Origin: Halichoerus grypus
Taxonomy: Eukaryota > Chordata > Mammalia > Carnivora > Phocidae
DNA length: 64,000 bases
Direction of reading: 5' to 3'
NCBI RefSeq assembly: GCF_964656455.1
Contig: NC_135717.1
Location: forward strand, 2,976,001 to 3,040,000
The translations under genes and the position numbers were made by a program. Under the pieces are notes generated by a model. It saw only the letters and a program-made list of their open reading frames with translations. It was not told where the DNA came from and ran no database searches. This document shows positions 22,549-34,700 of this stretch, one piece after another (positions within the stretch are counted from its first letter, which is position 1; each line of letters opens with the position of its first letter).

Positions 22549-22733
22549 GGGGCACCTGGGGGCTCAGTCAAGTGTCCGGCTCCTGATTTTGGCTCAGGTC
22601 CTAATCTCAGGGTCGTGAGATCAAGCCCCTTGTCAGCTCCGCACTCAAGAGGAGAGACTGCTTAAGGATTCTCTCTCCCTCTCCCTCTGGCCCTCCCCGC
22701 ACTCGCATGCTCTCTCTCTCTTTAAAAATAAAG
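22549..22733 (+). mobile_element. Can-SINE, plus orientation, older copy of a tandem pair
   Basis: Head 'ggggcacctgggggctcagtcaagtgtccggctcctgattttggctcagg', body 'ctctctccctctccctctgg' and short tail TTTAAAAATAAA. The sequence AGAGGGTA before it recurs after the second SINE at about 22931, suggesting that the younger element inserted into this one's A-tail. Confidence 0.92.
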
Positions 22734-22930
22734 GGGCGCCTGGGTGGCTCAGTCGTTAAGCGTCTGCCTTCGGCTCAGGTCATGATCCCAGGGTCCTGGG
22801 ATCGAGCCCCACATGGGGCTCCCTGCTCCGTGGGAAGCCTGCTTCTCCCTCTCCCACTCCCCCTGCTTGTGTTCCCTCTCTCGCTGTCTCTCTGTCAAAT
22901 AAATAATAAAAGAAAAGAAAAAAAAAAAAC
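22734..22930 (+). mobile_element. Can-SINE, plus orientation, younger copy in the tail of the first
   Basis: A nearly consensus head (GGGGCGCCTGGGTGGCTCAG), then 'ggctcaggtcatgatcccagggtcctgggatcgagcccc', a CT-rich body, TCAAATAAATAATAAAAG and an A-rich tail. It follows the upstream SINE tail without spacer DNA. Confidence 0.97.
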
Positions 22931-22949
22931 AGAGGGTAAAGGCTCCCAG

Positions 22950-23685
22950 ATTCGAGGAGAATATCGTAATGGGCACATACAGCAGATTTAGCATGCCAAT
23001 GAAATACTTCATTATCATCCTGATCCTTAAAGTTTAAGGAAATGAAATAAAAAATCAGTAACCTCGAAGACAGTATTGCATTAAGCAGGCAAGTCTGTCA
23101 TTAGACTTCTCGGTACTCCTTGGCCCAGCAGCTGTCTCAGAGGCTGTCTGATAATTTGATTAGAGCACACAGGTGTGGGTCATGCATTTGGAATGGCTAG
23201 AGCTGCTTCTTGAAAACCCCAGTGGCACGGGATGTCTGCAGCCAAGTATATGCATGTTCTCACATCCTGACAGAGATTTTCACACCCTGCTTTGTGTAGA
23301 GCCTCAAACTCTGGTACACAGCAGCAGGAGTCCGAAGACATGACTAGAAATAGTCACCAGCACTCACAGTTTCTGAAACCCCCGTACCCGTCCCTCTGAA
23401 GCCTGTTCTCCCGCTTTCCCTCCACCCTCTCCCGTGACCCAACTTGTCGTTTGTCCTCTCTTTCCTTCCCCCTCCCTTAGATCCTGTTTGGTGCACCTGC
23501 TGTGGGAACACCGCAAAATGAAGCACTTCCTTGGGGGGCAGTCAGTCTCCCAGCGGCTCTGTTCTGTCATGTCCACGATTTGTCTGTGTGCTGAGTGACC
23601 TCTGTGAAGTGGCTGTGGTGATGCTGCTCACTGTTGGTGCCCCCTCTGTGGCCTCTGCCGAGTCTGGATAGTAGGGGCGCCTTGG
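22950..23685. other. Unique intronic sequence
   Basis: No exon or named repeat was recognised. It has a mild pyrimidine bias at 23390-23480. Confidence 0.45.
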
Positions 23686-23889
23686 GGGGCGCCTGGGTGG
23701 CTCAGTCGTTGAGCGTCTGCCTTCGGCTCGGGTCATGATCCCACGGTCCTGGGATCGAGCCCCGCATCGGGCTCCCTGCTCAGCGGGAAGCCTGCTTCTC
23801 CCTCCCCCACTCCCCCTGCTTGTGTTCCCTCTCTCGCTGTGTTTCTGTCAAATAAATAAATAAAATCTTTAAAAATAAATAAATAAATG
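23686..23889 (+). mobile_element. Can-SINE, plus orientation, young subfamily
   Basis: A near-consensus copy: 'gggcgcctgggtggctcagtcgttgagcgtctgcc', 'gggatcgagccccgcatcgggctccctgctcagcgggaagcc' and 'tcaaataaataaataaaatctttaaaaataaataaataaatg'. High CpG retention suggests a recent insertion. It abuts an ancient LINE-1. Confidence 0.97.
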
Positions 23890-26800
23890 AAATAACTGTA
23901 GAATCTCATGCACCTGTAAGAAATAATACAGTAATACCTGTAAGAGATCCTGTGTCCCCTCTACCCAGTTTCCCACAATGGTGACATCGTGCAGAAGTGT
24001 CCCACAGTATCACCACCAGGATATTGCCGTTGATAGAACTTACCAGCCTTATTCAGATTTCCCCGGTTTTACCAGTACTCATTTTGTGCATGGCTTTGGA
24101 TCTGTGTGATTCATCACGTGCAGGTTTGTGCATCTCCACCACGGTCAGGATTCAGAGGGTGCCGCACCACAAGGGGCCCTCCTGGTGCCCTCTCAGAGCC
24201 ACCTCACCCACACTGACTCCACTGCACCTCCTCAGTCCTCCAGCAACCACAGTCTGCTCTCCATTTCCGCAATTACGTCATTTCAAGGTCCTATAAACAC
24301 CATCATGTGGCGTATATGTCACCTTTTGATACTGGTTTTGAGATTGGACCTCAGCTTAAGTCCCTTGAAGTCCGTCCATGCTGTTTCGTGTATCAAGAGT
24401 TCGTTCATTTTTATTGCTAAGTAATATTCCAGGGTGTGAATGCAGCACAGTGTGGTTAATCATTCAGCCACTGAACGACACCTGGGTTATTTATAGTTCT
24501 GGGCTATTATGAGTAAAGCTGCTGGGAACATTTGTGTATAAGTTTTGTATGAACATAAGCTTTCATTTATCAGAGATAAATACCCAAGAGTGCAGTTGCT
24601 GCATTATATTGTAACTGTATGTCGAGGTTTATAAGAAGTTGCCAAACTGCTTTCCAGAGTGCCTGTACCATTTTACATTCCCACCAGCAATGTCTGAGTG
24701 ATCCAGTCTCCCCGCATCCTCGCCAGCATTTGGTGGTGTCACTGAATTTTAGCCATCCTGAAGGTGAGCAGTGCTATCTCATCGTGGTTTTAATTGGCAT
24801 TTCCCTAATGGCTAATGATGTGAATATCTTCACATGCTTATTTGCCATCTACCTTTCCCTTCATATGTATCATCATATCATTTCCCCTTTTCCTTTTCAA
24901 AGATTTATTTATTTATTTTAGAGAGAGAGAGCACGAGCAGGAGGGGCAGAGGGAGGCGGAGAGAGAATCCCAAGCAGACTGCCCTCTGAGCTCAGAGCCC
25001 AGTGCGGGGCTCAGTCCCACAACCCTGAGATCACGACCTGAGCTGAAACCAAGAGTCAGACACTTAACCGACTGAGCCACTCAGCCGCCCCTCATTTGCC
25101 CATTTTCTAATTGATTTTTTTGTTGTTTTAGAGTTTTAAGGGTGCTTTACATATTCTAGATAGTAGTCTTTTTTTGGATAGGTGAGTTACAGATATTTCC
25201 TCACGGTGTGTATCTTGTCTTTTCATCCTCCCAACAGACTCTTTCACAGAGCAAAGGTTTTAAATTTTGATGAGGTTTCATTTGTCAGGTTTTTTTTTCT
25301 TTTTTGCATCATGCTATTAAAATCTAAGAACTCTTCACTAGATCTTAGGTCCCAAAGAATTTTTCCTACGTCTTTTTCTACAAGTTTATAGTTTTGCATT
25401 TTACATTTAAGTCCATGATCCATTTGAGTTAATTTTGTATAGATGTGAGGCTAATTTTCTTTTTCCTTATGACCATCCAAATGTTAAAAACACTATCCTT
25501 CCTCTATTTAGTTACCTTTGTGCCTTTGTCAAAAGTTAATTGTTCATATTTCTATATTTATGGGTTGTCTTTTCTGTTGCATTGATCTGTGTGTCTGTCC
25601 ATCGGCCAATACCATACTGTCTTGATTGTAGTAGCTTTATATTGTCTTAATAGGGTAGAGTGATTCCTCTTACTTTAATATTCTTGTTCAAAATTGTTTT
25701 TAGCTATTCTAGTGCCTTTAGCTTTCCATGTAAGTTTTAGAATAGTCTGTGTATATCTACAAAATTTTTCTGGAACTTTGATCAGAGTTGCACTAACCCT
25801 ACAGACCGCTTTAGAGCTAACCGACATCTTTCCCACGTGGCGTCTTCTATTCCAAGAACACGGTGTGTCTCTCCACCTATTTAGCTCTTCTCTGATTTCT
25901 GTCATCAACATTTTGTAATTTTTAGCATACAGAGTCTGTAGATGTTAAGTTTATAGTTGAGTTTTTCATTTAATTTCAAGTGAGTGTAAATCATATTGTG
26001 TTTTTAATTGTAATTTCCACACGTTTATTGTTGGTATATGGAAATGGAAATGTAATTGATTTGTGTGTGTGTTTATCTGGTATCCTGTGACTTTGTTCAA
26101 CCTATTTATTGGTTCCAGGAGGTTTTTCTTTTTGGATTCCTTGAGATTTTCTACATAGACAATCTTGTCATCTGCAGATGGAGATGATTTCACTTTTCCC
26201 TTTCCAGTCTGTATGTCTTTTATCCCTTCTTCTTTCCTTACTGTGGGGGTTAGAACTTCCAGTGCTGTACTCGATAACAGTGGTGAGAGCAGACATCCTT
26301 GCCTTACTCTCAACCTTAAGGGTAAACACTGTCTGTCCCCCTTGAGTATCAAGTTCGAGTAGGTTTGTGGTAGGTATTCTTTATTAGGTTGAGATAATTC
26401 CACTCCATGCCAACTCACTGTGAGTTTTTATCAGGAATGTTGGATTTTGTCAAATGGTTTTTCTGTATCAGTTGATACTGTGTGATTTTCCTTTTTTAGC
26501 CTGTCTGTAGGATGCATTACATTAACTGATTTTCAGATGTTGAACCAGCCTTGCACACCCAGTATAAGTGCTAATGGTCATATGGATGCAATTCTTTTTA
26601 GACGTCCTTGGATGCAACTCACTAATATTTTATTGAGGATTTTTACATCAGAGATTATGAGAGATACTTACCATAATTTTCCCTTTTTGTGCCATCTTTG
26701 GTTTTGGTATCAGGGTAATACTGGCATCATAAAATTAGTTTGGTGTGTTCTTTTTTATCTTCTTGATGAGATTATATAAAATTGGTGTTAATTCATCTTT

Positions 26801-26990
26801 CAGTGTTTGGTAAAATTCTCCAGTGAAACCATGTGTTTTGTGTGTTTTTTTACAAATTTAATTTCTTTAACAGCATAGTACTACTCAGATTGTCTATTTC
26901 ATCTTGGTTGAATTTTGTGTTTTTTTTGTGATTCAAAGAATTGGTCCATTTCATCTGCATTGGCAAATTTATGACAATGACATTTTCATT
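23890..26990 (-). pseudogene. Decayed antisense LINE-1 with ORF2 remnants (about 3.1 kb)
   Basis: The complement of an old LINE-1 3' UTR (23930-24440) leads into the complement of ORF2. Minus-strand frames retain recognisable pieces: at 25675-25911 'CSWNRRRHVGKMSV' (compare the '[14 protein letters not shown]' segment of the copy at 9.5 kb), and at 25966-26418 'VRQGCLLSPLLSSTALEVLT' followed by 'SADDKIVYVEN', a degraded FADD catalytic box. Many stops and frameshifts make it non-functional. A SINE at about 24898 interrupts it. Confidence 0.9.
24898..25090 (-). mobile_element. Can-SINE, minus orientation, inside the antisense LINE-1
   Basis: 'caaagatttatttatttattttagagagagag' (tail complement) to 'ttaaccgactgagccactcagccgcccc' (head complement). 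The flanks 'tcatttccccttttc' and 'tcatttgcccattttc' look like a slightly diverged target-site duplication of LINE-1 sequence. Confidence 0.95.
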
Positions 26991-26999
26991 TTCAGAGCC

Positions 27000-28160
27000 C
27001 TTGTGATGCTATTTCAGTCTGCTGGGTGTGTCTGATGCCTCTGGGTCTCTCACTAGTTTTCTGATGCTTTCTAATGGGACAGGAAGAGTTCCCCTAGGCC
27101 GGACTGCCTGGTACCTCTGGCTTGGGGAGAGCATCGTCAGGCTCGAGGGAAAGGATAGAGCTTCTGATACTGGACTCTGGTTTTGGTTGGATTCCTCTGC
27201 CTGTTGGAGATGGAAAGCACTTCCCAGGTTCGTGCCACCTGACTACAGGGGGGCGGTCTCAGATCTGTAAGAACAAAGGGGCTTTCCAGCCTGGATACTT
27301 GTGGAGAGATATCCCTTGTCACGGCTGCCAGCCACCTGCAATCTCTTGGTGAGGAAAGGAATCTTAGGCCTGGTATGGAAGGAAGGCCCTTCTTTTGACT
27401 GCTTTTCCTTAGTGGGTTCCTGACTGATGGACCCCTGGCCTGTTCATAGGAGCTGCTGGACTCACCTTTTGTTGTTGATGGGACTTCTTTCCAGTTCAGG
27501 TGAGGGAGGAGCCTGCCTTGACTGCCTTTTGTTGCCACGTTGGAGGCTGGGCGACACCAGGCTGGGGTCACTTTCTTTTGTTGGTTGGGGTGGCAGTAAG
27601 TGTCCCAGGCTTTCTTCCTCCCTCCGGGGGTCTCTGACCAGTTGGCCTTCTGGTGCAGTCAGCATTCATTGTTGCTTGTGCATCTCTGGGTCACCTGCGT
27701 GCATTTTCTGGTCTGAGCTGGGCTCATCCATGCGTGGTGGTCCGCTGAATGTCGGCCGCGTGGCTCTGTTGAACCAGACTGGCTCCCCCACACTTGTGGG
27801 GATTGACTGGCTGTGGGCCGACTGAGGGCGGCCTCGGATGAGGTGGCAGCGCTCTTCCTGGTGTGGCCTCTGACCCTTCAGTAGGCCGGCCTGCGCTTGT
27901 CTACGTGGCAGGTGCAGCATTGCAGGAGGGCGGACCTTGGCTCGGCGCTGGCACCCCCCCCCCGTCAGCTGCACCGTGTCGGCAGAAACAGGGCGTGGGC
28001 CCAGCCCAGAGCCCAGGGAAGGGGCGATAGGTCCCATCTCCTCATGGGAGGCACTTCAAAATCATTGCAAACAGCGTAGATCTGGGGCGGGGGGGGGGGG
28101 GATGAAGAATCGAGGCCATTCTTGTAATAAATTTACCTCGTCCTCCCTGTCACCCATATG
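27000..28160. other. GC-rich block of unknown origin, about 1.1 kb
   Basis: Distinctly GC-rich compared with its flanks, with CpGs near 27830-28030 and homopolymers C10 (about 27954-27963) and G-runs (about 28086-28101). It yields overlapping frames of 123-144 residues on both strands, none with a recognisable domain, splice context or codon bias. It adjoins the 5' side of the antisense LINE-1, so it might be part of an unrecognised repeat or a small CpG-rich regulatory region. Confidence 0.45.
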
Positions 28161-31100
28161 AATGATTGAGTTAGTCTCTTGGGTTCTGAATCCCTTTAAC
28201 CTGCATGGGGGCTGCTTACAGAAACTGACATCTGTGGCATTTCTCTTTGCTTCGTAGGATGGATTTGGTTTTTAAACAAATCCAGTTTAAGCCATCCACC
28301 ATGGAAAACAATATGCTTTACCTTCTCAGAAATTGGTATCGTTGCCAGATTATTTCTTGACAGTTTTCTGCATTTTCCAAGTTTTCTAAGGAAAGTGTGC
28401 ATTGATTTTATAATCTAAAAAATAGTTATAAAACTTGGAGGTGTTTTTCCAGGATTTATGATCTTCTGAATTCTGTTCTTTGCTTGAGCTTTTAAAATTA
28501 TTTTGTGATATTCATATCTGGGTAGCTCTGATCCTCAGAGTCTGACAAACTGTGATGGGCCACTAAATGAGATTATTAAATTGTCAAACTCATGCTTTCT
28601 TCTCTGAGGGAGGCCTTTTGCCTCTGTGGCAGTTCCTCCCTGGAGGGCCCCCCAGTTGAGGACTTGTGAGGGCTAGACAGTGCCCAGACGCTGGTTGGCA
28701 GGGTCAGCTCTGCAGGCAGCCCTGTTCCTGCTCTCCCAGTCCTGTTCCTGGAGCAAATCTCCTTCACAAACGTTCAGTCCTGGTTGTTTGGGAATTACCT
28801 GGGTCGCTGCTCTGCATGTGCTGGTTTTCAGTAAATACAGGTCAAATTTGAGGTTTACAAGTAGTTCTGGGTGTTTGTTCTTATGAGCTCCTAATAGTAT
28901 CTCTTCACTGTTTTTGCCTTTTTTACGCCTTCTTGAATTCTATTAAGTTGAACCCTGTGTGGTGGCCAGTTTATAGGTCAAAAGCAACTGAATGTTGGCA
29001 GTTGCATATGGTTCAACCTAATGTTCTGCATTTTACCTGAAGCGGTTTGTGGCTTTGCTTGGGTGGCTTTCCCAGCCTTCCAAGGAAGCCTTTTCTTACT
29101 GCCTACAGGCAGGCTCTTCCCAGGTGACATCTTTCCGCCTTGACATGTGTACTTCTGTCCCGGCCGTGCAGACTGATGTTTTTAAAGTAGTTTTCAGCCT
29201 TCCATAACATTTTTGTTCTGTTCATTTTTTCCTGTTTAATTCCTATGCTCAGTCATTATTACCTCTTAAAAAGAAATAATTATTTGATTAATGTCTTTGA
29301 TTCTTCCTCTCCTACAACTTAATTGCTTGTGACCAGTCTTTGTGCTGATTCACGAAGCATGTTCCTATTGGCTGTCCTAGTCAGCTGTCATCCATTCTCC
29401 ACCCTGTGTCCTCCCTAGTATCCTGTATCCTCCCTAGTATCCTTCATTCGGCACCTACTGTGCATCAGGCCGCGTCCCAGGCCCTCAGGTCATGAACATG
29501 ATAGGAAACAGACCGTGTGTGCTCAATAAATGTTTGTTGAATGAATACATGAGAGTGAGTAGGTGAATGAAAGCTATTTGCTTTGAAGGAGCATATCTCC
29601 TCGGGGGAGATAAACTTATAAGCAGACGGTTCTAATCCAGTGTGCAGAGGACAATAATAGCCATCCACACAAGGTGCTTTGGGAACACAGAGGAGACTTG
29701 TTTTTCCTACATACCATACCCATATTCTGCTTCTTGATTACACCCTTAAAAGATATTCTGTCAGACTTGTGCTTGGATAAGTTAAGGCCTCTGTTTCTAT
29801 CACCTGAACAAATCTATCTCATTTGACATTTCTCTCCCCGTGCGAAGAACCGGGTCAGGTGGATTGTTGTGTAACCCTTCTCCACCTGTTGCAGAGTTTC
29901 TGCTGCAAGACTTGGATGGAAATGATAAAGGACTGGGTGTAAACCACCCAGCACATGGCATGGGTTTTCAGCACACAGTCACTATGTAGGATAGCGGTTG
30001 ATCAAAAAGCAAGTATACTAATGGCCCACAGTAAAGAACTTGAGCAACAACCACTAGAAAAAAAGAAAAGGAAGTACCTTGCTAACATATTTTTTTTTCC
30101 TAGAAGAATTAAAGCAGAGACCTAAGTCATGGTTTCCTGGACAAGGATGAATCTGAAAAGGACATAAAACAGAAATTGACCTTGGTTGTGTTACAGAGAC
30201 CTAAGACTGTCGTGCGGTAGTCTTGCATAACCATATAGTGAAACTTCTCAGAATCTCCATGGTAACACGCAGAGAGCTGTACCACAGAGAGCCGCGTGTA
30301 CCTGCATGAATGCCAGTCCAGCAGGAGAACCGTATCCATTCCCCACTCACCACTTGCTCATTTTCATCTCTGCGCTTTCCTAGCACCCCACACACCTGCC
30401 TCCTCATCGCTAATAATGATGATATTTTTGTCTCAGATCTGTTTCCTAGCTCACCCTTTCTGGTGTTACTCTACATCCTCGGCACTTACGTAGGACGAGA
30501 TAAGGATGTCACCGTAGGGCTGCAAACTTTGCGTCATGATAAAAACACTTGACACATTAAAATGAATGTTTTAACTGCAGACTGAAGTGAAACACAAGTT
30601 TGATCTTCAAGTGACTTTTGTCCCATCCTTTATATTCAGATGGCTATGCACTAATTTGCCTTTATTAGTATGCTGCTTAATAGATATCCCTAAGTCTTTT
30701 TACAAATAGTCTAATGTTTGAATAAACCTTTACAGCTGTCAGAGTGTTTACTCCTGTAATCCAACTTGCTCCTCACCTGGTGTGGCAGTCAGGGCAGGGA
30801 GTGGGCTTGTCACTTTCCAGGCAGGGGAACATCGTCTGGTATGGATTTGCAGGTCCACGAGGGTGGAGCTGGAACCAGAACCAAGGCTCGTGTCCTTGTG
30901 CTGATGCCACCCCTGCAGACTTGTCGAGAGCCTGAGCCCTCTCTCTGCCACCTGTCTCCTCTCATCGCTCCTGGAGTCACGTGCTGCCCCGAGCCCAGAG
31001 TGAGCATGCCAAGGTTTTTGATGGACCGTCACTTTACAGATTTTCCTGCTGTCCTACGATGTGTGTTTACATATTATCTTGCACTGATTTTCTGAAGCTT

Positions 31101-31493
31101 AGGGACTTTGCAGAAGTCCTTGAAGGATTGCTCCTTTAAGGAGATTATGAAAGGAGAAGCAGTCCCCATCCCAGCCCAGCTCTAGACTGGAGCAGCACTG
31201 GCTTCCTGCTGAGAAATGATCTGTGGGGATGATGGACATTGTTGTTTGGTAGCTAGCATTTGCTGACACGGTGTTATTTTACATGAGTAGCTGCAAGGCT
31301 TTCTTGAGATCATTCTCTCCTTTTCCTTTCAGGCAAAGGAAACGTTTTGGTCTGTGTTCAGAGAAATCAAATGGCACCAAGCGTTTTCCGTGACATTATG
31401 ACCGCCATCTTGGGGACAACCACCCGTGTCCGAGATGAAAGACATTTCTACCCTTAAGCAAATTTTTGTTTTCCCTATTAAGAAAGAAGGTTG
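28161..31493. other. Unique intronic sequence with small relics
   Basis: No exon was recognised. 29450-29560 ('ggcacctactgtgcatcagg', then 'gctcaataaatgtttgttgaatgaatac') resembles an L2/MIR3-type 3' end. 29409-29446 holds two 19-bp tandem copies beginning TCCTCCCTAGTATCCT. Other frames are chance. Confidence 0.45.
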
Positions 31494-31702
31494 GGGCGCC
31501 TGGGTGGCTCAGTCAGTTAAGCATCTGCCTTCTGCTCAGGTCATGATCTCAGGGTCCTGGGATCAAGCCCCACATCGGGCTCCCTGCTCAGTGGAGAGTC
31601 TGCTTCTCCCTCTGCCTGCTGCTCCCCCTGCTTATGCTCTCTCCCTCTCTCTCTCTCTCTGTGTCAAATAAATTAAAAAAAAATCTTAAAAAAAAAAAAA
31701 GG
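31494..31702 (+). mobile_element. Can-SINE, plus orientation
   Basis: Head GGGGCGCCTGGGTGGCTCAG, 'gggatcaagccccacatcgggctccctgctcagtggagagtctgc', a (CT)n expansion in the body, and the tail TCAAATAAATTAAAAAAAAATCTTAAAAAAAAA. Short flanks AAGGTT are present on both sides. Confidence 0.96.
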
Positions 31703-34700
31703 TTAATCTGAAGCCAGAATTTTCCGTACTCATGTTAGTCCGTATTTTAATAGCATTTTCCTGAAGATAATCTGTCAGGATGAAGAAGCAAGGTGATACT
31801 CTACATTAGAACAAGGCTTCCTGGCTTAGGTGTTAAAAATAATTCTTTTGTTAAGTGCTTTGGACTTTGAACAAAAGAGTCCTTGAGAAACTCCATTTAG
31901 CTGGCCGGGTTAAAGTTCGTGTTCTTTATCTTGTTATATCTGACAAATATAGTCAGAGAATGTTTCTGTTCCACCTAACAGTTATTTCTGCACATCCGAA
32001 GAGACGGCTCGCATGCATCTGTCTTTATGCATCGAAAACATGAGTATGTATTTCGTCTTTCCTTATGGTCCAGTACACCACATATGTTTCCAGTAGGCTC
32101 AAGTATATTTAGATCAAACATGAATCTAGCAAGATCCATAAACTGAAATATATTATTTAAGCTTAACAGAATAGACTGGATGGAATGGCTGGCTTTAAAC
32201 ATAAGCTGGAACAAAATGATGAGCTCATAATTATTTAATGTAAACTGAGTAAGGTTGAGGGCCCTGTGGGGTCAATTATTTCAAGGGCTTCAGTGATTAC
32301 ACCTCGCGAACGCCTCTCCAGGCCAATGCTACTCAGGTGGGAGGCTCGCCGGCAGCGCCGTAAAGCACCTGAATGGTTTCAGACTAAAGAATCTGTTAGT
32401 TTTGCACGTTTAACATCCTTGACACTTAATAGGATTTGGGATTCCGCTGCAGCCGCAGCTTCATTGCATGACACTTTAATTGAATGCCTTGGAGTAAGAT
32501 GAAATTAACAAAGACAGTATTAAATTATGGATGTTCGTTTTTTATCATTTGGCTAAGAATTCTGCAGTTTTTCTCTAATTATATTATTTTGAATTGATTG
32601 ATATAAAAAAATAAATACACTACCTTTAAGACTAGGTGTACCATCTGGTCCAAGAAATTGGGACTAGCACGAGTGTGGAGTTGACGTTCAGCACAGTGTG
32701 TGTCCGGAGCATGGGAAATAACTCCATCAGGGCCAGCGTAGTTTTAAAAAGGCTGGCGGTAATCCCCCGTCCCCGAGCGGGAAGGGCCAGGCAGACGACC
32801 CGTCTTCTGTGCTGTAGCCACCAGAGTTACAAATCCCTCTCCAGACAGACAGGAGCCACGGACTAGCACTGGTTTTTGCTCAGGAAGTCACGCTCTTTTA
32901 GTGTGGCAAAAACACATGTCCCACACATGTTAGAGTCAAGGCCGGAGTCAGGCAAGTCCCCCCTGGTTCTGTGTAAACATCCGTGCGTGGAAACGGTTTT
33001 CGTATTGGGTTATTGATGATCTTGATATTGCGTCTCTTTTCCTTTAATGCCACTTATAAGGAATCTTCTAACTGAATGAAGATCTGGGGGAAAAAATGAT
33101 ATAGTTAATCAGCTAAGGCCAGTCTGCTTAGAAAATGTGAAAACAGAAAAGAAAATGTAGGGAAACATTACAAATTAAGTAATTATTTTGTTAACAGAAT
33201 ATTGGTGTAAATGCTTCATAAAGTAATTGTCTGCTGGAGGGAAAGGGGGTAGAAAACAGAATACATTTGGGAAATTAGTAAGTACAGGCATTTAGCTTGA
33301 AAAATACAGTCGCCGGTGATTACAAGCACGCTTCCGAGCTCTGCGTCTGAAGAGCGTAAGGAAGGAGCCAGCAGTCTCTCAAAAATGTCCCTACGCGCCA
33401 TGGATTAGGAGGCCACCCCCCCATAGCTGGCGCTCCCCGTGTGACTCACATCACCATCCTATTGAAAGGACCACACGCTTATCTTGCTTCCCCATGCAGA
33501 ATCGTAGGTAAATATTGAATAAATATTGAGTAATACGGTATGAAGCTCAAATGAACACAGTTTTAGTGAATTGCCTCCTTTTATTTGGTCATGGATCTCA
33601 TTGTCTGGTGTTGCCAGATAATACGGCTGTGGTCATGGATGTAACGCACACATGTGATCGTGTGCAGGACAGGAAAAGCCAGCATCACAATGGGCACTCA
33701 GAGGCCAGATTGTTTCCCTAGTTTTGTTCCCTTTTCTTTCTTTGGGGTCTTCTGTCTGTTGGTTTCACTGTCTCTCCCTCCCCTTCCCTTCGCTCCTTCC
33801 GGTACACAGCATTTTATAAGGTTCACAGAAGCCCATCCAGCTGACCTGGGGCCCGGTCCTCTCATAGAGCTGCCGTCTTCGTGGACAGTCAGCAACTGGT
33901 GTTGTCCACTGTCACAGAGTCAAGCAGCGTCTTCTTGTGCCTGCCACTGTAGCATGGAGAACGGTGGCAACACGTGAAACAGAGCACCTGTTTTGTAGCC
34001 GCTACTTAGCACTCTTTCTCTCCTTTCCCACTTAAACACATACCATATCATGTTGGGTCCCGGATCTTAAATTCTGGCCTAGTGACAGTCATCTGTGTGG
34101 AACACAAAAGAAGAGAGAAGATTCTAGTGAGTGCCCTTATAAGCCTCTCCGTGTAAGAGGATGCAGATAAAGATGCAAAGGGTACCATTGGACGTCTTGT
34201 GATCAGTGAAGCTATCCCTGTGCCCCAGTGGGTGGACTGAAGCCCTGGGCCGTCTCTTTTCCCTGATAACAAATGAACTTTATACGATAAACAGTCTTTA
34301 CCGTCTCTATCTCTCTGACATGATGCATACTTGCATCCAAGCTAGAGGGAGAAAAAGGGTAGGCTTACCTCTTCCTGAGCACTTTACAGTTTGCTTTTCC
34401 TTTAAGAAGATTTTCTTGGATGTGCATAAGTAATGCTTCCCTACAGTTCGTACCCTACAGATCCCTTTGGCTCTTCTTATCCTCCTCCGAAAATACACCA
34501 GCTCGTGTAAAATTTATCACTGGAACTCCACATCATCTTTTTAAAACTATAACAACGGAAGTAGCAGTAGGTTTTAAACTGTGTTCTCTCCATTTGCTCA
34601 AACCGAGTTGATAGTCCTTTCCCTGACACTTTGGTGGTGGCTGAAGTAAACATTGCCATTGTTCTCAGGTGGCAAATAAGAAATGTGACTTCTCTTGACA

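Noticed and set aside
22734..22930. tRNA gene
   Set aside because: The tRNA-like boxes belong to the head of a Can-SINE, which is followed by a CT-rich body and A-tail. No cloverleaf with intact arms was seen; the same holds for the other SINE copies.
27137..28037. Overlapping 123-144-residue frames in the GC-rich block
   Set aside because: Open frames on both strands at once, with no domain, point to base composition rather than coding.
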